Source: Corylus avellana (taxonomy: Eukaryota; Streptophyta; Magnoliopsida; Fagales; Betulaceae). Taken from it: 64,000 nucleotides of DNA. The stretch lies in the NCBI RefSeq assembly GCF_901000735.1, contig NC_081549.1, positions 4,951,416-5,015,415 of the forward strand, given 5' to 3'. Of the stretch, positions 48,501 to 61,256 are shown piece after piece. Below the pieces are notes generated by a model, which saw only the letters and a list, made by a program, of their open reading frames with translations, was not told where the DNA came from and ran no database searches. The position numbers and the translations under genes are program-made. Position 1 is the stretch's first letter. Every line of letters starts with the position of its first letter.

Positions 48501-51500
48501 TTTCTGTTACATTTGTTAGTAAAGGGATTGACGTTTTGATTGCAGTACTTTACAGTTTTAATTTTTTTTTTTTTTGCAGACCCTTCATTCATTTTTCCAG
48601 GATTAGTTCGTCTTGTTTACTCTTCAGATGAAAGCGTCCAGTCATCTGCTGGTGATGCCTTCATTAAGGTGCTCAAATATCATAATGAGAAAGTTGAAGT
48701 TATCTGTATGCTGCTAGACTGTCTGAGGTATCTTGCCTTTTTGTTTGTTTTCTTTTTCCTTTTTTTTTCAACTTCCAATGCTTAAGGTTCGTAGCACATC
48801 AGACAGCATTTTGACCTATTTTTCCCTCATTTTTCTCACAGCACCCTCAACCGAAGCCTAGATCTTCCACAAATGACAGGAGATATAGGGGAAGGTTTGC
48901 CTCTCTTGTCTTAATGACACAATTTGCTAGATGCATGATTATCTTCTGTACTTAAGTTTACCTATAATGTTTTTCCCTTGGATTGTATGACCCCTTCTTG
49001 ATGTGATTTATGTAGTGTCCTTTACCATCCTTAATTGTCAAAACATAATTTTGGAATTGAAAATCTTGATCTGGTCCCAAGATTATGAATCTATTACTTA
49101 TAAGGGCATTCACATTGGTTTATGCATATTTTTATTCAAAATGGCTAATCAAAACCTACTTTATCTAGTTTAGCTAATGAATTTTAAAAGATGCCATATA
49201 TCCGATTATCTTTTTTTTTTTTTTTTAATCTATATCATTGAAATATTATTTCTTTATTTTTTTATAAGGATTGTATTTTTCCTAAAGATCCTATTTTTCA
49301 ACTTTTGGGAAAAGAGAGATGTGGAGAGAGAAATAAAAATCTTGATGCTGGTCCCAAGATTATGAATCTATGACTTATAAGGGCATTCACATTGGTTTAT
49401 GCATATTTTTATGCAAAATGGCTAATCAAAACCCACTTTATCTAGTTTAGCTAATGAACTTTAAAAGACGTCATACATCCGATTATCTATTTTTTATTTA
49501 TTTATTTTTATCTATATCATTGAAATATTATTTCTTTATTTTTTTTATAAAGATTGTATTTTTTCTAAAGATCCCATTTTTCAACTTTTGGTAAAAGAGA
49601 GATGTGGAGAGAGAAATAGTATATTAATGAGATGGATGTGTGAACAGTGCCCGCTACATGTAGCGGTGCACTGTCCACCAATGCAATAAGAATGTATTTT
49701 GCATTTGAGTTGCATAATCCGATGCAAATGATTTTTTAGTGTTTTGCTTATCTATTTTAGATAAAAGTAAGAAATGGTTAAGCCAATGTGAGTGCTCTAA
49801 AGGGTATTTATTTAATATTTCTGGACATTGGTTGTGTGTATGGTCCATTAGGTCTTATTTTGGGTTTTATTATGTTATTGGATCTCAATTTGTGGGTTAC
49901 AATAGTTATTTTGCATGAGCTTAGTAGTCAAAGTCCATTAAGTCCAAGTCATACAAGGGTTAAGTTTAGTTTTTTGGAAATATTAATGTAATGCATTCAA
50001 ATCAATAGAGAATAAGTTTCATGAAAATATTGCAGTAATTATGCTCTTGAGGTTTGTGTGATGCAATCCTTTTTTGAGTTGTGATGCCAAGGAAGTCCTA
50101 AGCATGATGCCCAAAAAACTAGGTGTAATGCCTAGATTTATTTTATTCTTATTTTCCTTTTAGTTTCCTAGCAACTTCAATCCAATTCCAGCTAGCACAT
50201 ACTTGGAATTGTGATTCCTATATTTCCCTGAAAATCAAAATCTAATAACCACTACCATCCATCCATCAATTTTTATGTAAAGCCCTTTGTCCTTCATAAT
50301 TTTCCATGTGCTTTTCCTTTTTCTTTGGTTATTTTTTATTCTAAAAAAATAGTAATGCTTGGAATCTTGTAAGAATCTTTTCTATATAGAATGTTTGGAA
50401 TCTTGTGAGAATCTTTTCTATTCCAAGTCATTATAAAGTTCTGAAGCTTCTTCTCATATGGTCTATCTTGCTGGAAATAATTAAACTCAGGGTTAGGTTC
50501 TATTCTTAATTGCTCTGATTGTTAGAGAGTTCTATTATTCTCTTTGGTCAAGAAAAGTAGATCCAATTTATAATCATTCATTTGTAACTTTGGCAGGGTC
50601 AAAGTTTGATAGTGATCGAGTACTCAGGCTGATCCCAGAGTGGTCAAAAAGTGTAAGATTGATGCTACCATAAATTGATTATATTTTAAATATTTTTCTT
50701 CCCTTTCGTAATTCACTGAAATAATGCATATCTCTCTGTTTTTTTTTTTTTTTTTTTCTAATTGTTGTCTTTGAACTAGTGATAGAAGACCTGATTTTGA
50801 CTTGCTTTGTAGATTCTCTCTCTCTCTCTCTCTCGCGCGCGCGCACACACACAAGATCATATTGTACCAATCCACAGATACCTTCCCCCTCTTAAAAAAA
50901 ACAGATACCTTCCCCCTCTTTAAAAAATGATATCTAAAACTGCAGCATATCTAGCAATCACTGAAATACATGGCATTCTAAGATGTGCCTTGGTTGCTTC
51001 TTTCAATGTCCAGAATAAATCAATGACAATGTAAGGATACAAAACTAGTACAGAGTTTTTGAATTTGAGGATTTACTTGTCAGACATGCTTGCATGCAGA
51101 GGGACATGTGTACATGCACATGGATGAGTTATCAGCAGCCTGTTTATATAAATATTATTCAGTTTCGATGACGTGAGTTTGATGCTCATTACGGTCTTTC
51201 CAACAACTTAATCTGCCGGCTGGCTCCAGTTGTGGGGGCGATAGTAAACCCCACTGAATGTAGTGGGTTAACAGTTTCATACATTATTGCTTCTGTATAT
51301 GTGGTGACGCAAACAATTGGCAGATATTTTATGCTAGTTCCTCTGTATATTCATGTCTAGCTTTTGCAACTGTTCCTTGTATCTATCTCAGTGAAACAAA
51401 CTGGATTAATTGGGTGTAGCTCAAATTTTGAAAAAGTTTGCATTTGCTTCTCGAAAAATTTCTCAACTTCTGAATTTGTTTGAAATATCACAGGTTCAGG

Positions 51501-52343
51501 ACTGGAACTGTTTGATTGGACCATTAATAGACAAGATGTTTGCAGAGCCATCAAATGCAACTATTGTTAGGTTTTTGAGTTATATAAGTGAACCCCTAGG
51601 GGAAGCTGGTGATGTAGTCATGTATCGTGTTCTATTGCATATGAAAGGGCAGAAAGAGTGAGTAAATTACTTTAATTGCAACATCCTGCCTTTTATTCCT
51701 TTTTTTGTGTTTACTTCTTGTTTTCAGATATTGCTTGTTTGTTTGTCAAATCTTTTAAGTTTTTTGGGAAAATATTGCTTGTTTTCTTCATCACAATTGT
51801 GAGCTAAGTAACTCAAAACACTTCTAAAAGGGAGCTGCATCTGTTATGCTCAAATGCTGGATCTGTTGTTATGTTAAATATGTTTGGCATATAACCTTAA
51901 AGAATTTGATCTCCTATGGACGTGGCTATCTTCTTGTGTCTGACCTATTCTACCCATTGCATTTCACACGATTGATGAAAGCTTTTGATCCAGATGGGAG
52001 AGCGGAACATATACCAATCACGATTCTGTGACAATGCAGCAATCTCTGTTTGAGCGCCTTTGCCCATTACTCATAATTAGGATGCTTCCACTGAGAATTT
52101 TTAATGACCTTAACTCATCCATCATGTATGATCAAGTTCTTATTCAAGGCATTCTGCATGGTATGCTTTTCTGCCTTCTATAAGCTCCTTTTTTTCCTTT
52201 TGTTTTTACAATTTAGAGCTTCTTCAATTGATTTCATAGTTGTAGACTTCATTTTGTAACTTCAAAATCATGTGGATGACATTTGCTTTTTTATATTTTT
52301 CTTACTGGAGAATATAGTTGTTGACAAGTTTTTTTTTTTTTTC

Positions 52344-52382
<39 letters not shown>

Positions 52383-55300
52383 AATAAAAAAAAATTGTTG
52401 ATAAGTTTTTACTTGCATATTTTACCATCTATCAGCACACATTAACTATTTTTTTTTAATGTACATTAATGATCAATCTTTTAGATTTTACATGATATAA
52501 TAGCAGCTGTAATGCTTTACTGAGATTTGTGTATGTGGGTCATTTGTAATAGTAGAAGAAATTTGGTAACAAGTTTGTCTATAAGTCTCAGCTTCCATAT
52601 GTTTAAGCATGATTTTAGACTATACTGAGTTGCAAAGAGGAATGCTAGGCTTACAAACACATTTTACAAAAAAACTTTTACAAACTGATGTGGCACAACA
52701 TGGTTGGATATGAGATAAATTCAAATTTTGAGAAACCCAATCATGTTATACCATATCAGTTTGTAAAAGTTTTTTTGTAAAATGTGTTTGTAAGCCTAAC
52801 ATTTTTCAATTGCAATTCTTGGCCAAACCTTGGCTAGATGCATGTCTGAGTTTTCTCTTCACCCCAACTGAAGCTTCTCATTTCTCAAAATAAACTATCT
52901 ATTATAAACCCTAAAATTTAATATCACAGCTTTTCTTTTTCAAAATATTAAAAGAAAGGTCCAACTATTCTTTGTCACATATTAATTGGAGAAAGTCAAA
53001 AAATATTGGAGCTTGCTTCTTTTTAACAATAATTAAATACCCGGATATACCAAAAGAGCTAATCAGACAATTTTCCTGAAGCTGAGCATCAGTCTTTCCC
53101 ATGGCTAGCTTGGAAGCATTAGTCTGAAACTGTATTCAACAAATGAGCTTTGGTGAATAGATCTTCTTATCTACGAACTCTACATTTTCAAAAGAGAGAT
53201 CTATCTAATGCTAATTATATTCTGAAATTTGAATGATGTAGAATCAAAGTTGATCTATTAATTCCATTCATGAAAATCATGATTCACAGCCCAAGTTACT
53301 GGTTGATTGTCATATGGCATCTTTGCATATATTTTTAGTCATGATCCATTTATATACTTACTTTTGCTTGTTTTTTGGGGCGATCCCAGGGTATGGAGAT
53401 ACCAACAATCATGACAGTATTGCTGCTTTCCTTTTAAACAGGTTGATTCACTAGCATTACCTTAATCAAGCTTTAGTAATCTGAAGGAGGGAGTCTGATT
53501 TTCCTTTCTTTTTTCTTTAGGGCATTTTATAAGTTTGAATTTGAAGATGTACGGAAGCTTGCTGCTGAGCTCTGTGGTCGCATTCACCCCCAAGTATGCA
53601 ACAACTTTGCCTAACTGTGTTATTAGTGCATATGACTTGGTTTATGCTAGCGAGAGTGCTTGGTGTTTCCTTTATTTATTTTTTAAATTTCTCAAATGAG
53701 GTCTTAGTGTTGGTCTTACATGCTGGAAACAGTTGTTCATGTCCCTCCTATATAATCACTGAAAGGTATTTGCTTCTAAAAGTGGAACTCCAACTCAAAA
53801 AAGTGCCCTGAGATATGCAACTTTAAGCTTTGAAGACTTAAATATTCAAAGCCTAATTGTTTAGGGTGTGAGATTTCTGTGGGGGAACAGCTTTACATGT
53901 TCATTGAGGAAACAAGGAGTTAGAAGACATTTTTTCCTTCTTCCTTCTTCTCTGTTGTATAAACACATACTTCTCTCTATGTGTTGTGTATAACATATTA
54001 TATAAAGAATATAAGCTTTGACATAGATATTGCTTTCTCATTTCTTGTTATGTGTTTAGTTATGGGTCTTCGCAAGTTCAACTAAACTCTCTGCCTTTTG
54101 ATTCTGTAGGTGCTATTTCCAATTCTTTGCTCTGAATTGGAGGATGCAGCAGCTTCTCAGGATATTCTGAAGATAAAAGCTTGTTTGTTTTCAGTTTGCA
54201 CTTCTCTTATGGTAACTGTCTTGTGCTGTCAATATATACTCTTGCATTTGAGAACTACAGCTTTTCTCATCTGCTTTAACTCTAAGCATCATCAATTCCA
54301 TTTATGCCACAGCAATGTAAAGGTTTCTTCTGGTTTGTAGATCAGAGGCAAGGATTCAGTTACCCATCCTCTTATGCTCAAGATTAGGAAGACAGTAGAA
54401 ACAGTGCTCTTATGGCCTTCACTGAATGGGGATGAAGGTTTGTAACTAATTACTTTATTTCTCTACTGATTCCTCTTGTCGTTACACAGTACTGGCTATA
54501 AGTATATTGTTCCCGCAGTTTCCAAAGCACAGCATGGATGCATTGATTGTCTAGCACTGATGATATGTGCTGAACTCAGAACTACAGAATCATTCCCGTC
54601 CACCTCAGAGAAGATTAGCATTCTTGGGAAGAAAGGTGATACTGGTTGGTTTATGTCCTTAGTATGCCTGAACATGGCTCATTATGGCATATTTGATATC
54701 TTTTTTCTCAAATTGCAGGGGATGCTGCCTCAAGAAACTCTACACTCAGTTATGTGATCCATCAATTTGTATACAATGAAAACAAAGATGGTTCGACATC
54801 CGAGTTGGCTAATACAAGCTGCACACTCGAGGCACCAGTCCAACTCGGTTTTCATTTGTGCATGGCTAATGTTCTCATCAGTGCTTGCCAGAAAATCTCA
54901 GATTCTGGCAAGAAACCCTTCGCTTGGAAAGTTTTTCCATGTCTTATCCATTCTGTTGAGGTATTTCAGTTATTGAGTTCATAATGTAGAGATCCTGATT
55001 GCTTTGAGTTTTTGTAAAGGGTGTGTTTCTGTATCACTTTTCTCCTCCAGCTTGCTTCTTAAAAGTGCTATCAAATATTGCAGGTGATATTGCAGTCAGA
55101 GATTAGAGCTGCATGCATCCAGGTTCTCTTTTCAGCCGTCTACCATCTGAAGTCTGCAGTTCTTCCTTACTCATCTGATCTTCTTAAACTCTCACTAAAA
55201 GCTCTCGGAAAAGAATCAGAAAAGGTAATAAAATCCTGTCTTGCACAAGCTTAACAAGTATTTTCCAGTTATTGCTTGCACTTCAGTATCTCTTATCTCA

Positions 55301-55793
55301 GATTATCAAATGGCACCCTTTTCGTACCTAAGTGACTGTGTCTGAGCGCACACACACATGCATCGATATCTTTTAGGGGGAATTGGGGGTTGGGGTGGGG
55401 GTAGCATGACAATTTTCAGCATATTTGGACACGTCCTTGGTGAGTACAAGCAACAATCTAGATGGGATTTTGTGCTCTTCACTATAAATTAAGTTGATTA
55501 TTGTGCTGGTAAGGGAGTAGGTGCACTGAATAAAAACTGGGGCAAACCTAATTACGTGAAATATTCTTGTATTTATTGCTTATCTTGGTTTGCCTTCTAT
55601 TGTGCATCAGGAAAGGATGGCAGGTGCAAAGCTAGTGGCATCTCTCTTGGCCAGTGATGATGTGATTTTGGAGAGTATTTCAGGATCACTGCTGGAAGCA
55701 AGATCCGTACTTTCAAGTATATCTTTGACAGATCCCTCCCTCAAGCTACGAAAAGTATGCAAAAAGTTGCTAATGTGCTTGACTTCTCCCTGA
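42578..55793 (+). CDS. Large HEAT/ARM-repeat-like protein of unknown function, 24 exons, 1089 residues
   Basis: Coding exons: 42578-42737, 42848-42948, 43030-43240, 43499-43580, 43675-43948, 44714-44816, 44915-45051, 45451-45624, 46416-46615, 46719-46862, 46954-47042, 48580-48727, 48842-48894, 50597-50652, 51494-51657, 51994-52160, 53390-53441, 53521-53593, 54110-54211, 54341-54437, 54519-54635, 54719-54960, 55084-55224, 55611-55793. All borders are GT-AG and the summed frame stays open to TGA. The protein starts MEEEHRLIWESVPPES and is almost wholly amphipathic helix pairs, for example DGVVCILKAVIFKSYSAG, IANRLLECLGDEESVIREQA and FPGLVRLVYSSDESVQSSAG, the look of a HEAT/ARM solenoid. A more conserved-looking stretch is CPLLIIRMLPLRIFNDLNSS. 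No signal peptide, membrane span or catalytic motif. Homologous to plant proteins listed only as ARM-repeat superfamily, as I recall; a scaffold role is inferred. Introns hold a Tourist duplication, a MITE and a SINE-like repeat. Confidence 0.87.
45757..45920 (+). mobile_element. Au-like SINE remnant in intron 8 of the HEAT gene
   Basis: Box-B-like GTGGGTTTGAGTCTTGAGAG is followed by CAGCCGCTACATACAAAAAT, AAAGGTTAGTACCGTATAGA and CACTTCGGTGGGTCTAGTAC, the order seen in plant Au-type SINEs. Box A is degenerate and no target duplication is visible. It belongs to a different family from the five SINE copies elsewhere here. Confidence 0.5.
49061..49617. repeat. Direct duplication of about 280 bp in intron 13 of the HEAT gene
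   Basis: AAATCTTGAT.CTGGTCCCAA through GATGTGGAGAGAGAAAT occurs twice, starting at 49061 and 49337, differing by point changes and poly(T) length. Each unit joins unique intron DNA (CAAGATTATGAATCTATxACTTATAA) to the left half of a Tourist-like element, so the duplication followed that insertion. Confidence 0.88.
49381..49797. mobile_element. Complete Tourist-like MITE (417 bp) with TAA target duplications
   Basis: Begins GGGCATTCACATTGGTTTA and ends TAAGCCAATGTGAGTGCTC, with TAA at 49378-49380 and 49798-49800, as for PIF/Harbinger. It holds the palindromic CGCTACATGTAGCG centre. Same family as the array at 34935-36452. Confidence 0.85.
52648..52796. mobile_element. Intact foldback MITE (149 bp) in intron 16 of the HEAT gene
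   Basis: The arms GGCTTACAAACACATTTTAC and its complement at the right end pair over about 55 bases (GATGTGGCACAACATG with CATGTTATACCATATC). It is the uninterrupted relative of the MITE split by a hAT at 4084-4826. TA flanks both ends here, which could be a 2-bp duplication. Confidence 0.85.
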
Positions 55794-58727
55794 GTTGGTT
55801 TGAAGTACTTATCTTGCATAGAAGATAAAATGAGCTATTTGCTTCCTAATTACTTGGTTTAATGAAGTTGTACCTTGAAGTCGTAGTTGTACATAATATG
55901 TTAGGAAATCTCAAGAAAGCAAGTTACTTGTGGAAAAATTGTAAAGCAAGTTACTTTGTAGTGAGAGGGTTCTACTTTTTTTATTGGAGGTTGGCTAGAA
56001 GACGTTGCCGGTTATCATACAGGTAATCAAAATTTCTACAAAGAGTGTAATTGACGTCTCACGAACGCCGTGTATCAGCCGTGAATTCTGGTTCACAGAA
56101 TATCTAAGGAATTGTACAGATGGAATGGTTTTGGTTTCAAAGTACCAACAGCAGGAAGAGGAACTACTGGCTGCCCTTATTTTATCATGCTGCTTTTAGA
56201 TCCAATTTCACTTATTCTGGAAATCCTGCACAATTTAATCCTTCTCAATGAGAGTCTGTCTATGTGTGTGAGGAATTGCTTAGATGTGATTAACAATGTT
56301 ATTGCAAGAGATTTGTGGGAGCATATATTACCAATGATGTGGCACAATTGTTGCCTATTGTTGATAGCGTGTATTATAATCTATGGGATCTTGGTGACGA
56401 GGAGATTGCTTTGGAAGTTTTCCCCTCTGCTGTAAGCGTCAACGCTCATAAAAGTGTGAAGGGGACATTTCCTTTTCCTAGAACTACCATGCATCCTAAC
56501 TTGTGCTGATTTCGTAAAAGAGATCTTATCCGCAGAAGTCAAAGTCATTATTGAGAAGAATGCTGAGCTATGTGGATTGATGTGACTTTGCAATATGGCT
56601 ATTTTTTTCCCCCCCAAATGTTGAACACGTTATTACTGTGTATTTAGGGTTCCGACAATACCCCAGGGTTGTGGGTGTAGTAGCTGAGAAAATTGTAAGG
56701 CTCCCGTGAGAGAGGACTCCAACGGCAAAACTTGATGTTTCATGTAAGCTTTGTGTTGGGGATATGGTGTAGCCTTGGGACTTCTTCTCGATGTGGTATA
56801 TTCAGTGGGGTGCATGGATGTTGGAATCGATGGTTCAAAGATTTGATACTGGCGGACGCATTGTGGATGGAGAAGTAAGTAGTTGTAGCTATTTTTTTGG
56901 GAAAAAAGTTTGCATGCCCTCTCTCAAATTACTGCCAAAATTGTCAATATTCTCTTCAAATTATTCTCTGCATCAATGGCTAGTACAAATGCTAAAACGA
57001 ACTTCAATTTTGTTTTTAATAAGACAGAAATACCATATAAATTTGAAAAAAAAAATTATTTTCTTTTTTTAAAAAAAAAATGTTTGGGGGTGACTCAACT
57101 ACCCTCAACTTTGTTTGGGAGTTGCTTGGCCACCTCAAACCACTTAGGGGTGGTTCGACCATTTTAAGGTTTTTTTTTTTTATTATTATTTAATTTTTGG
57201 TATATTGATTGTTTTTTTTTTTTTAAAAAAAAAAAATTGTGCTGACATCAATTAAGACTACATAAATTAACTCGAACTTAACTCATTTAATTAAATGAAT
57301 TAAATTTTTTAATTTTAACCCGTTAATTTCATTTTCTAGTTGTGGTCGAATAAAAATTGTTAACCTTATCGAAATGTCATGTAATTCTATGTTGCCGGGC
57401 ACAACATGTGGGTCCCTAGCTACGTGGGGTTTGTACTTTCAAGCTTAGCGGTAGTCGTCGAGTTCCAGGGAGTCGAATTGTCTCTCTGTCTCTCTCCACC
57501 CAAGACTCCCATACTCTTTGTTGGAAGTAAAATCTTATCCCCCAATTTGATAGTGATTAAAAAAAAATCCTTAACCATGATAAAATGATACTAATATTAA
57601 CGCCTTTTTACACCATGTTGATTGTTGAGGAGGTCTAATCAAATCTATGTTGAGATTAGGATATCCAATGACTTAAGGCCACCAGGCTAAGATGTATGTG
57701 TTAAAGTTGTCTCATCTCAAAGAGGATTGGGATTAGCTTTCACGTGGGTCTATGATGTTAATGGATTCTAATACCTTGTCACCTTATTGTCCCTATCTCC
57801 TAATATTTGGCCTTTCTGCGGTCTAAAGAGATTTTTTCCCCCAACATTATTTGTTTGGGTCACAAAGAAGGGACACGCTGTTGACAATTATTAGCCCTCC
57901 ACTTTGCTTCTAAATTCTGGTAAATATAAATTTATTTCATGTATAATCACATTATTTCAATTTTACTCCTTCAATTTTCTAAATTTGATCGCATCCAAAA
58001 AAGAAAAAAAACAAAAATTGATGATGGTAGTTGGTTCAAGTCTTGTCAACTTGACGTTTTTTTTTTTTTTTTTTTTTCAACTCGAGGGTTTGAAGACTTG
58101 AACAATGGGATTATGGGAATGACCTTTCCGGTGGGCAAATACTGCCTGCCAAAGCCCCAAAAAACTTTTGGTCTCCGGCCACTTGTCCAAATCAAGAGCC
58201 CACCGATTCAGCTTAAAATTCTATGGAGATGAAACGGTATTGTAGCAGATTTGATTGATATAAGAGAAAAAAGTAAAAAAAAAAATTGTGTTGTAGTAAT
58301 TTTTTAATTTGAATAGTAACAAAAAGTGATTAATTTAATGTAAAAAGTAAGAATATCGGAATTGATTTTGAAAAGAATTTTTTAGCTTTTTAGGTCTGGT
58401 CCGGTCTACCCTTTGCCAAACACATCCTAAAAGAAAACCACTCAATGGTTCACATTTAATTTTGAAGTTTTTTTATTGAAAAAAACAAAATAAGAATTTT
58501 TATATTATTTTCTAAATTCCATAAGCCCACCCAAATGGATCAAACTGGAAAGTTGAAAGTCAAAAAAACCACCCCTTTTGAAGAAAGAAAGAAAAAAAAC
58601 CACTATAAATTAGTTAAAGATACAGCTAAACCACCCCTATCACAACCTTCCCATACAAACCAAAAAGGCGAAAACAAAATATACAGTCCATCGTCGTTGT
58701 ATTGATACCTTTTGACGCGGATTCTCA
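55794..58727. other. 3' region of the HEAT gene and intergenic DNA
   Basis: 55794-55990 is probably 3' untranslated. 56000-56520 is less AT-rich, with overlapping open frames of 60-107 codons in several frames and no recognisable family. 57085-57170 is a GGGGTG/GGCCACC-rich patch between A and T runs, like the core of the element at 61257-61985. Nothing else is supported. Confidence 0.4.
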
Positions 58728-58931
58728 ATGCTGCAACTATTTTTCGCGGTGGCCTTCTCGGCGGTGCCTTTGACGCTGTACGTGCCGCCGATCAGGAGCC
58801 TGAATCTCTTCGTGGAGACCATCGAAGACTTTGTCCGCCAGACCACCATCTACACCCTCAGAGCCTATCCTCGCGTACGCCTCGCCTTCTCTCGCATCAT
58901 CAACTCCATCCTCCGCCCAACCAGGAGGTAG
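58728..58931 (+). CDS. Small conserved hydrophobic protein, 67 residues
   Basis: ATG at 58728 starts a 67-residue frame, MLQLFFAVAFSAVPLTLYVP at its N-terminus, a likely membrane segment or signal anchor. A basic amphipathic C-terminal half follows (LRAYPRVRLAFSRIINSIL). The DNA is GC-rich against AT-rich flanks, with an in-frame TAG directly after RPTRR. I recall similar 65-70-residue proteins beginning MLQLFF in plant genomes, annotated as unknown; this is memory, not a search. Function unknown; membrane association is inferred from the N-terminus. A poly(T) tract after the stop suggests a 3' untranslated region or intron. Confidence 0.72.
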   Translation: MLQLFFAVAFSAVPLTLYVPPIRSLNLFVETIEDFVRQTTIYTLRAYPRVRLAFSRIINSILRPTRR

Positions 58932-61256
58932 AAGCCCTTTTTTTTTTTCTTTTTTTTTTCCATTCAACCAGTCAAATCCTTGCAAAAAGCACCCCAAAAA
59001 GACAAAATCGTCTTGTTCTGATTTCTGTTTTGTATATTTTCTTCTTCTTTTTGTGGGTTTGTAGTGGTGCTGGTGCTAGTTTGTGATTGTGGATTAAATC
59101 GTTTATTTTGGGATTTAATCTTCGAGATGATTCATAATTTGCTTCTGTGTACATGGATGTGTTTCCTGCAGATGACCCATAATTATTTTATCAATTGGGT
59201 TCTTTATTAGAGCTCAAACTTTTTCACTTTTTTTTTTTTTTTTTTTTTTTGTCCTTTTTATCATTAGCCTGGTCGGTTTTGTTAATTTTTGGGATTAATT
59301 CGTTGATTTTGATGAACATGGACTGTATCCTTATCACAAATTACAGATGATTCTTGTTGTATTTAGGTTTTTTGATGTTGAGTTGCTGAACTAATTCATG
59401 GGGTAGTAGTATTTGATTGTTCAATCTCAGTTAGGGTTTTGTTCTTGAGTAACTTCCATGGCATGAAGAGAATTCGAATGCTGAGATAATTTTGTTGCGG
59501 ATTTGGGGTCTTTTAAGATTATCATAATTTTAGCCTAATGATACACTTATGCTCTTTTAAGAGCTGGAAGTGTTTTGGATTTGACTCTCTTATGGGGAAA
59601 AGCAAGATCCTTACAACGAAGGGTTGGGATTGGCTGCAATCCTTTAGGCAGATTTCAGTCGGTACAATTATGGTTAAACCATTTCAACTTTCTCATTGCT
59701 TATTTTATTGATCTGCTACAATTATTCAAAAAAATAATAATAATTTAGTGCAATTATTCAGAAAAAAATAGTATTAATCTGGTACAATTATTGTGTTTAC
59801 CGACATCTTTTTATTGATATTACGTGTTTAATTCTATATTTCCAGTTGTGAAATTCCTTTAAATGGGTTGATGGGTTTTCATACTGGGTTGGTGGGTTTT
59901 CATACATGTGCGTGGGAGATAGCATTTTGTTTGTCTGATTTCAATTTGATTGGTAGGTAGTCGTTGGGGGAGGGTTTGTTCTGCCATTCTCAATCTAGGC
60001 ACTCGGTTGGTTTCATGACCAACCAAGGAAAGAATTTTGTTGACGTGGCACCATGTGGGCCATTAGATGCAACAAAAAAAATCTTAATCGTGAAATAATT
60101 CTTCTTCATTTCACTTAAAATTGAGAGAATCCTTATCCGATTCGACCATGACATAGTCCTATCAGCGGGGAAGATAGCGTATTTAAGTAACTTAGGGCAT
60201 GATTTATAGTATATCTAGTACAAAGAAATCTTAGGGCCCAACTGTCAGAAACCATAAAAATGAAACAATTGTTTAATAAGCTTGGGAGAATCAACAAGTA
60301 TATATGATTACTCAAAGCCAAAGGCCACTAACGTGAGCTTTAATTAACCCTTTTCTCATACAATTGTGGTAGGTCAAGCTTATAAAAGCTGCCGGCTGAA
60401 GAAACTAGAAAAAAAAAATGTTCATAATGATGATGAGGATTCAGCAATTTCTTTCAAGAAAAGATATAGTTGGTTATATGTTGGGTGCAATATGATTAGG
60501 CAATGTCTACCAATTATACCGTACATGAATAAACTCTTATCCCAAAGAACAGAAAGAATTGAGAAATATCCTCCCTTCACATGCATTTATCACACCGATT
60601 TTACATAGTCTAACGTAACATGTTTTAAACAATTATTATTTTTTTTTCTTCAAGTGATTAACATGAAAAATCGCTTAAAATACGAAGAATAAGATTACTC
60701 AACGCAAACCATCTCGGAAAAACACTTGTGGAATAATCAAATGATGGGAATATGGGAGTGTTCAACCTTTTGACTTGGACTTTTTTTTTTTATGGTAGAA
60801 ATTTGAGTTCCTCGTGTTTCATAGACTTTGGTTGAGTACGCCAAGTTTTTCATCCCAAGTCATACGTCTTTTGCTGAGGCCAAGATCCATTTGATATCTA
60901 AAATGGAGTGCTGCTTTGTAGACACGGATATCTTGGGCCAATTCTATTGACCCAATATTTAAGCCCGTAGAGATTGCCTCAAATATGAATTCTAGTACAA
61001 GCAATAAAGGCTATTGGGCCAAGATATACAGCTCACTAAGGCCCATCTCGTTTGGTAACCATTTTAAAAAACAAAAGCTCCTTGTTTTTTAAAATAAAAA
61101 AATACTATATACTTTTTCATGTTTCAAACTTTGTTAGAAAAAAATTAATAACACAAATTGCTATTAAGAAGAGAAAGTAACATCCAAATCATTTTCACAT
61201 GAAAAAAAGAAAGAAAAAAAAAAAAAACTTATTGATACAAGATATGATTGATTTTA
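58932..61256. other. Intergenic DNA, no gene seen
   Basis: AT-rich with long T runs (59227-59250). GGATTGGCTGCAATCC near 59629 repeats a phrase near 6536. Short frames at 60133-61004 show no motif. Confidence 0.4.
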
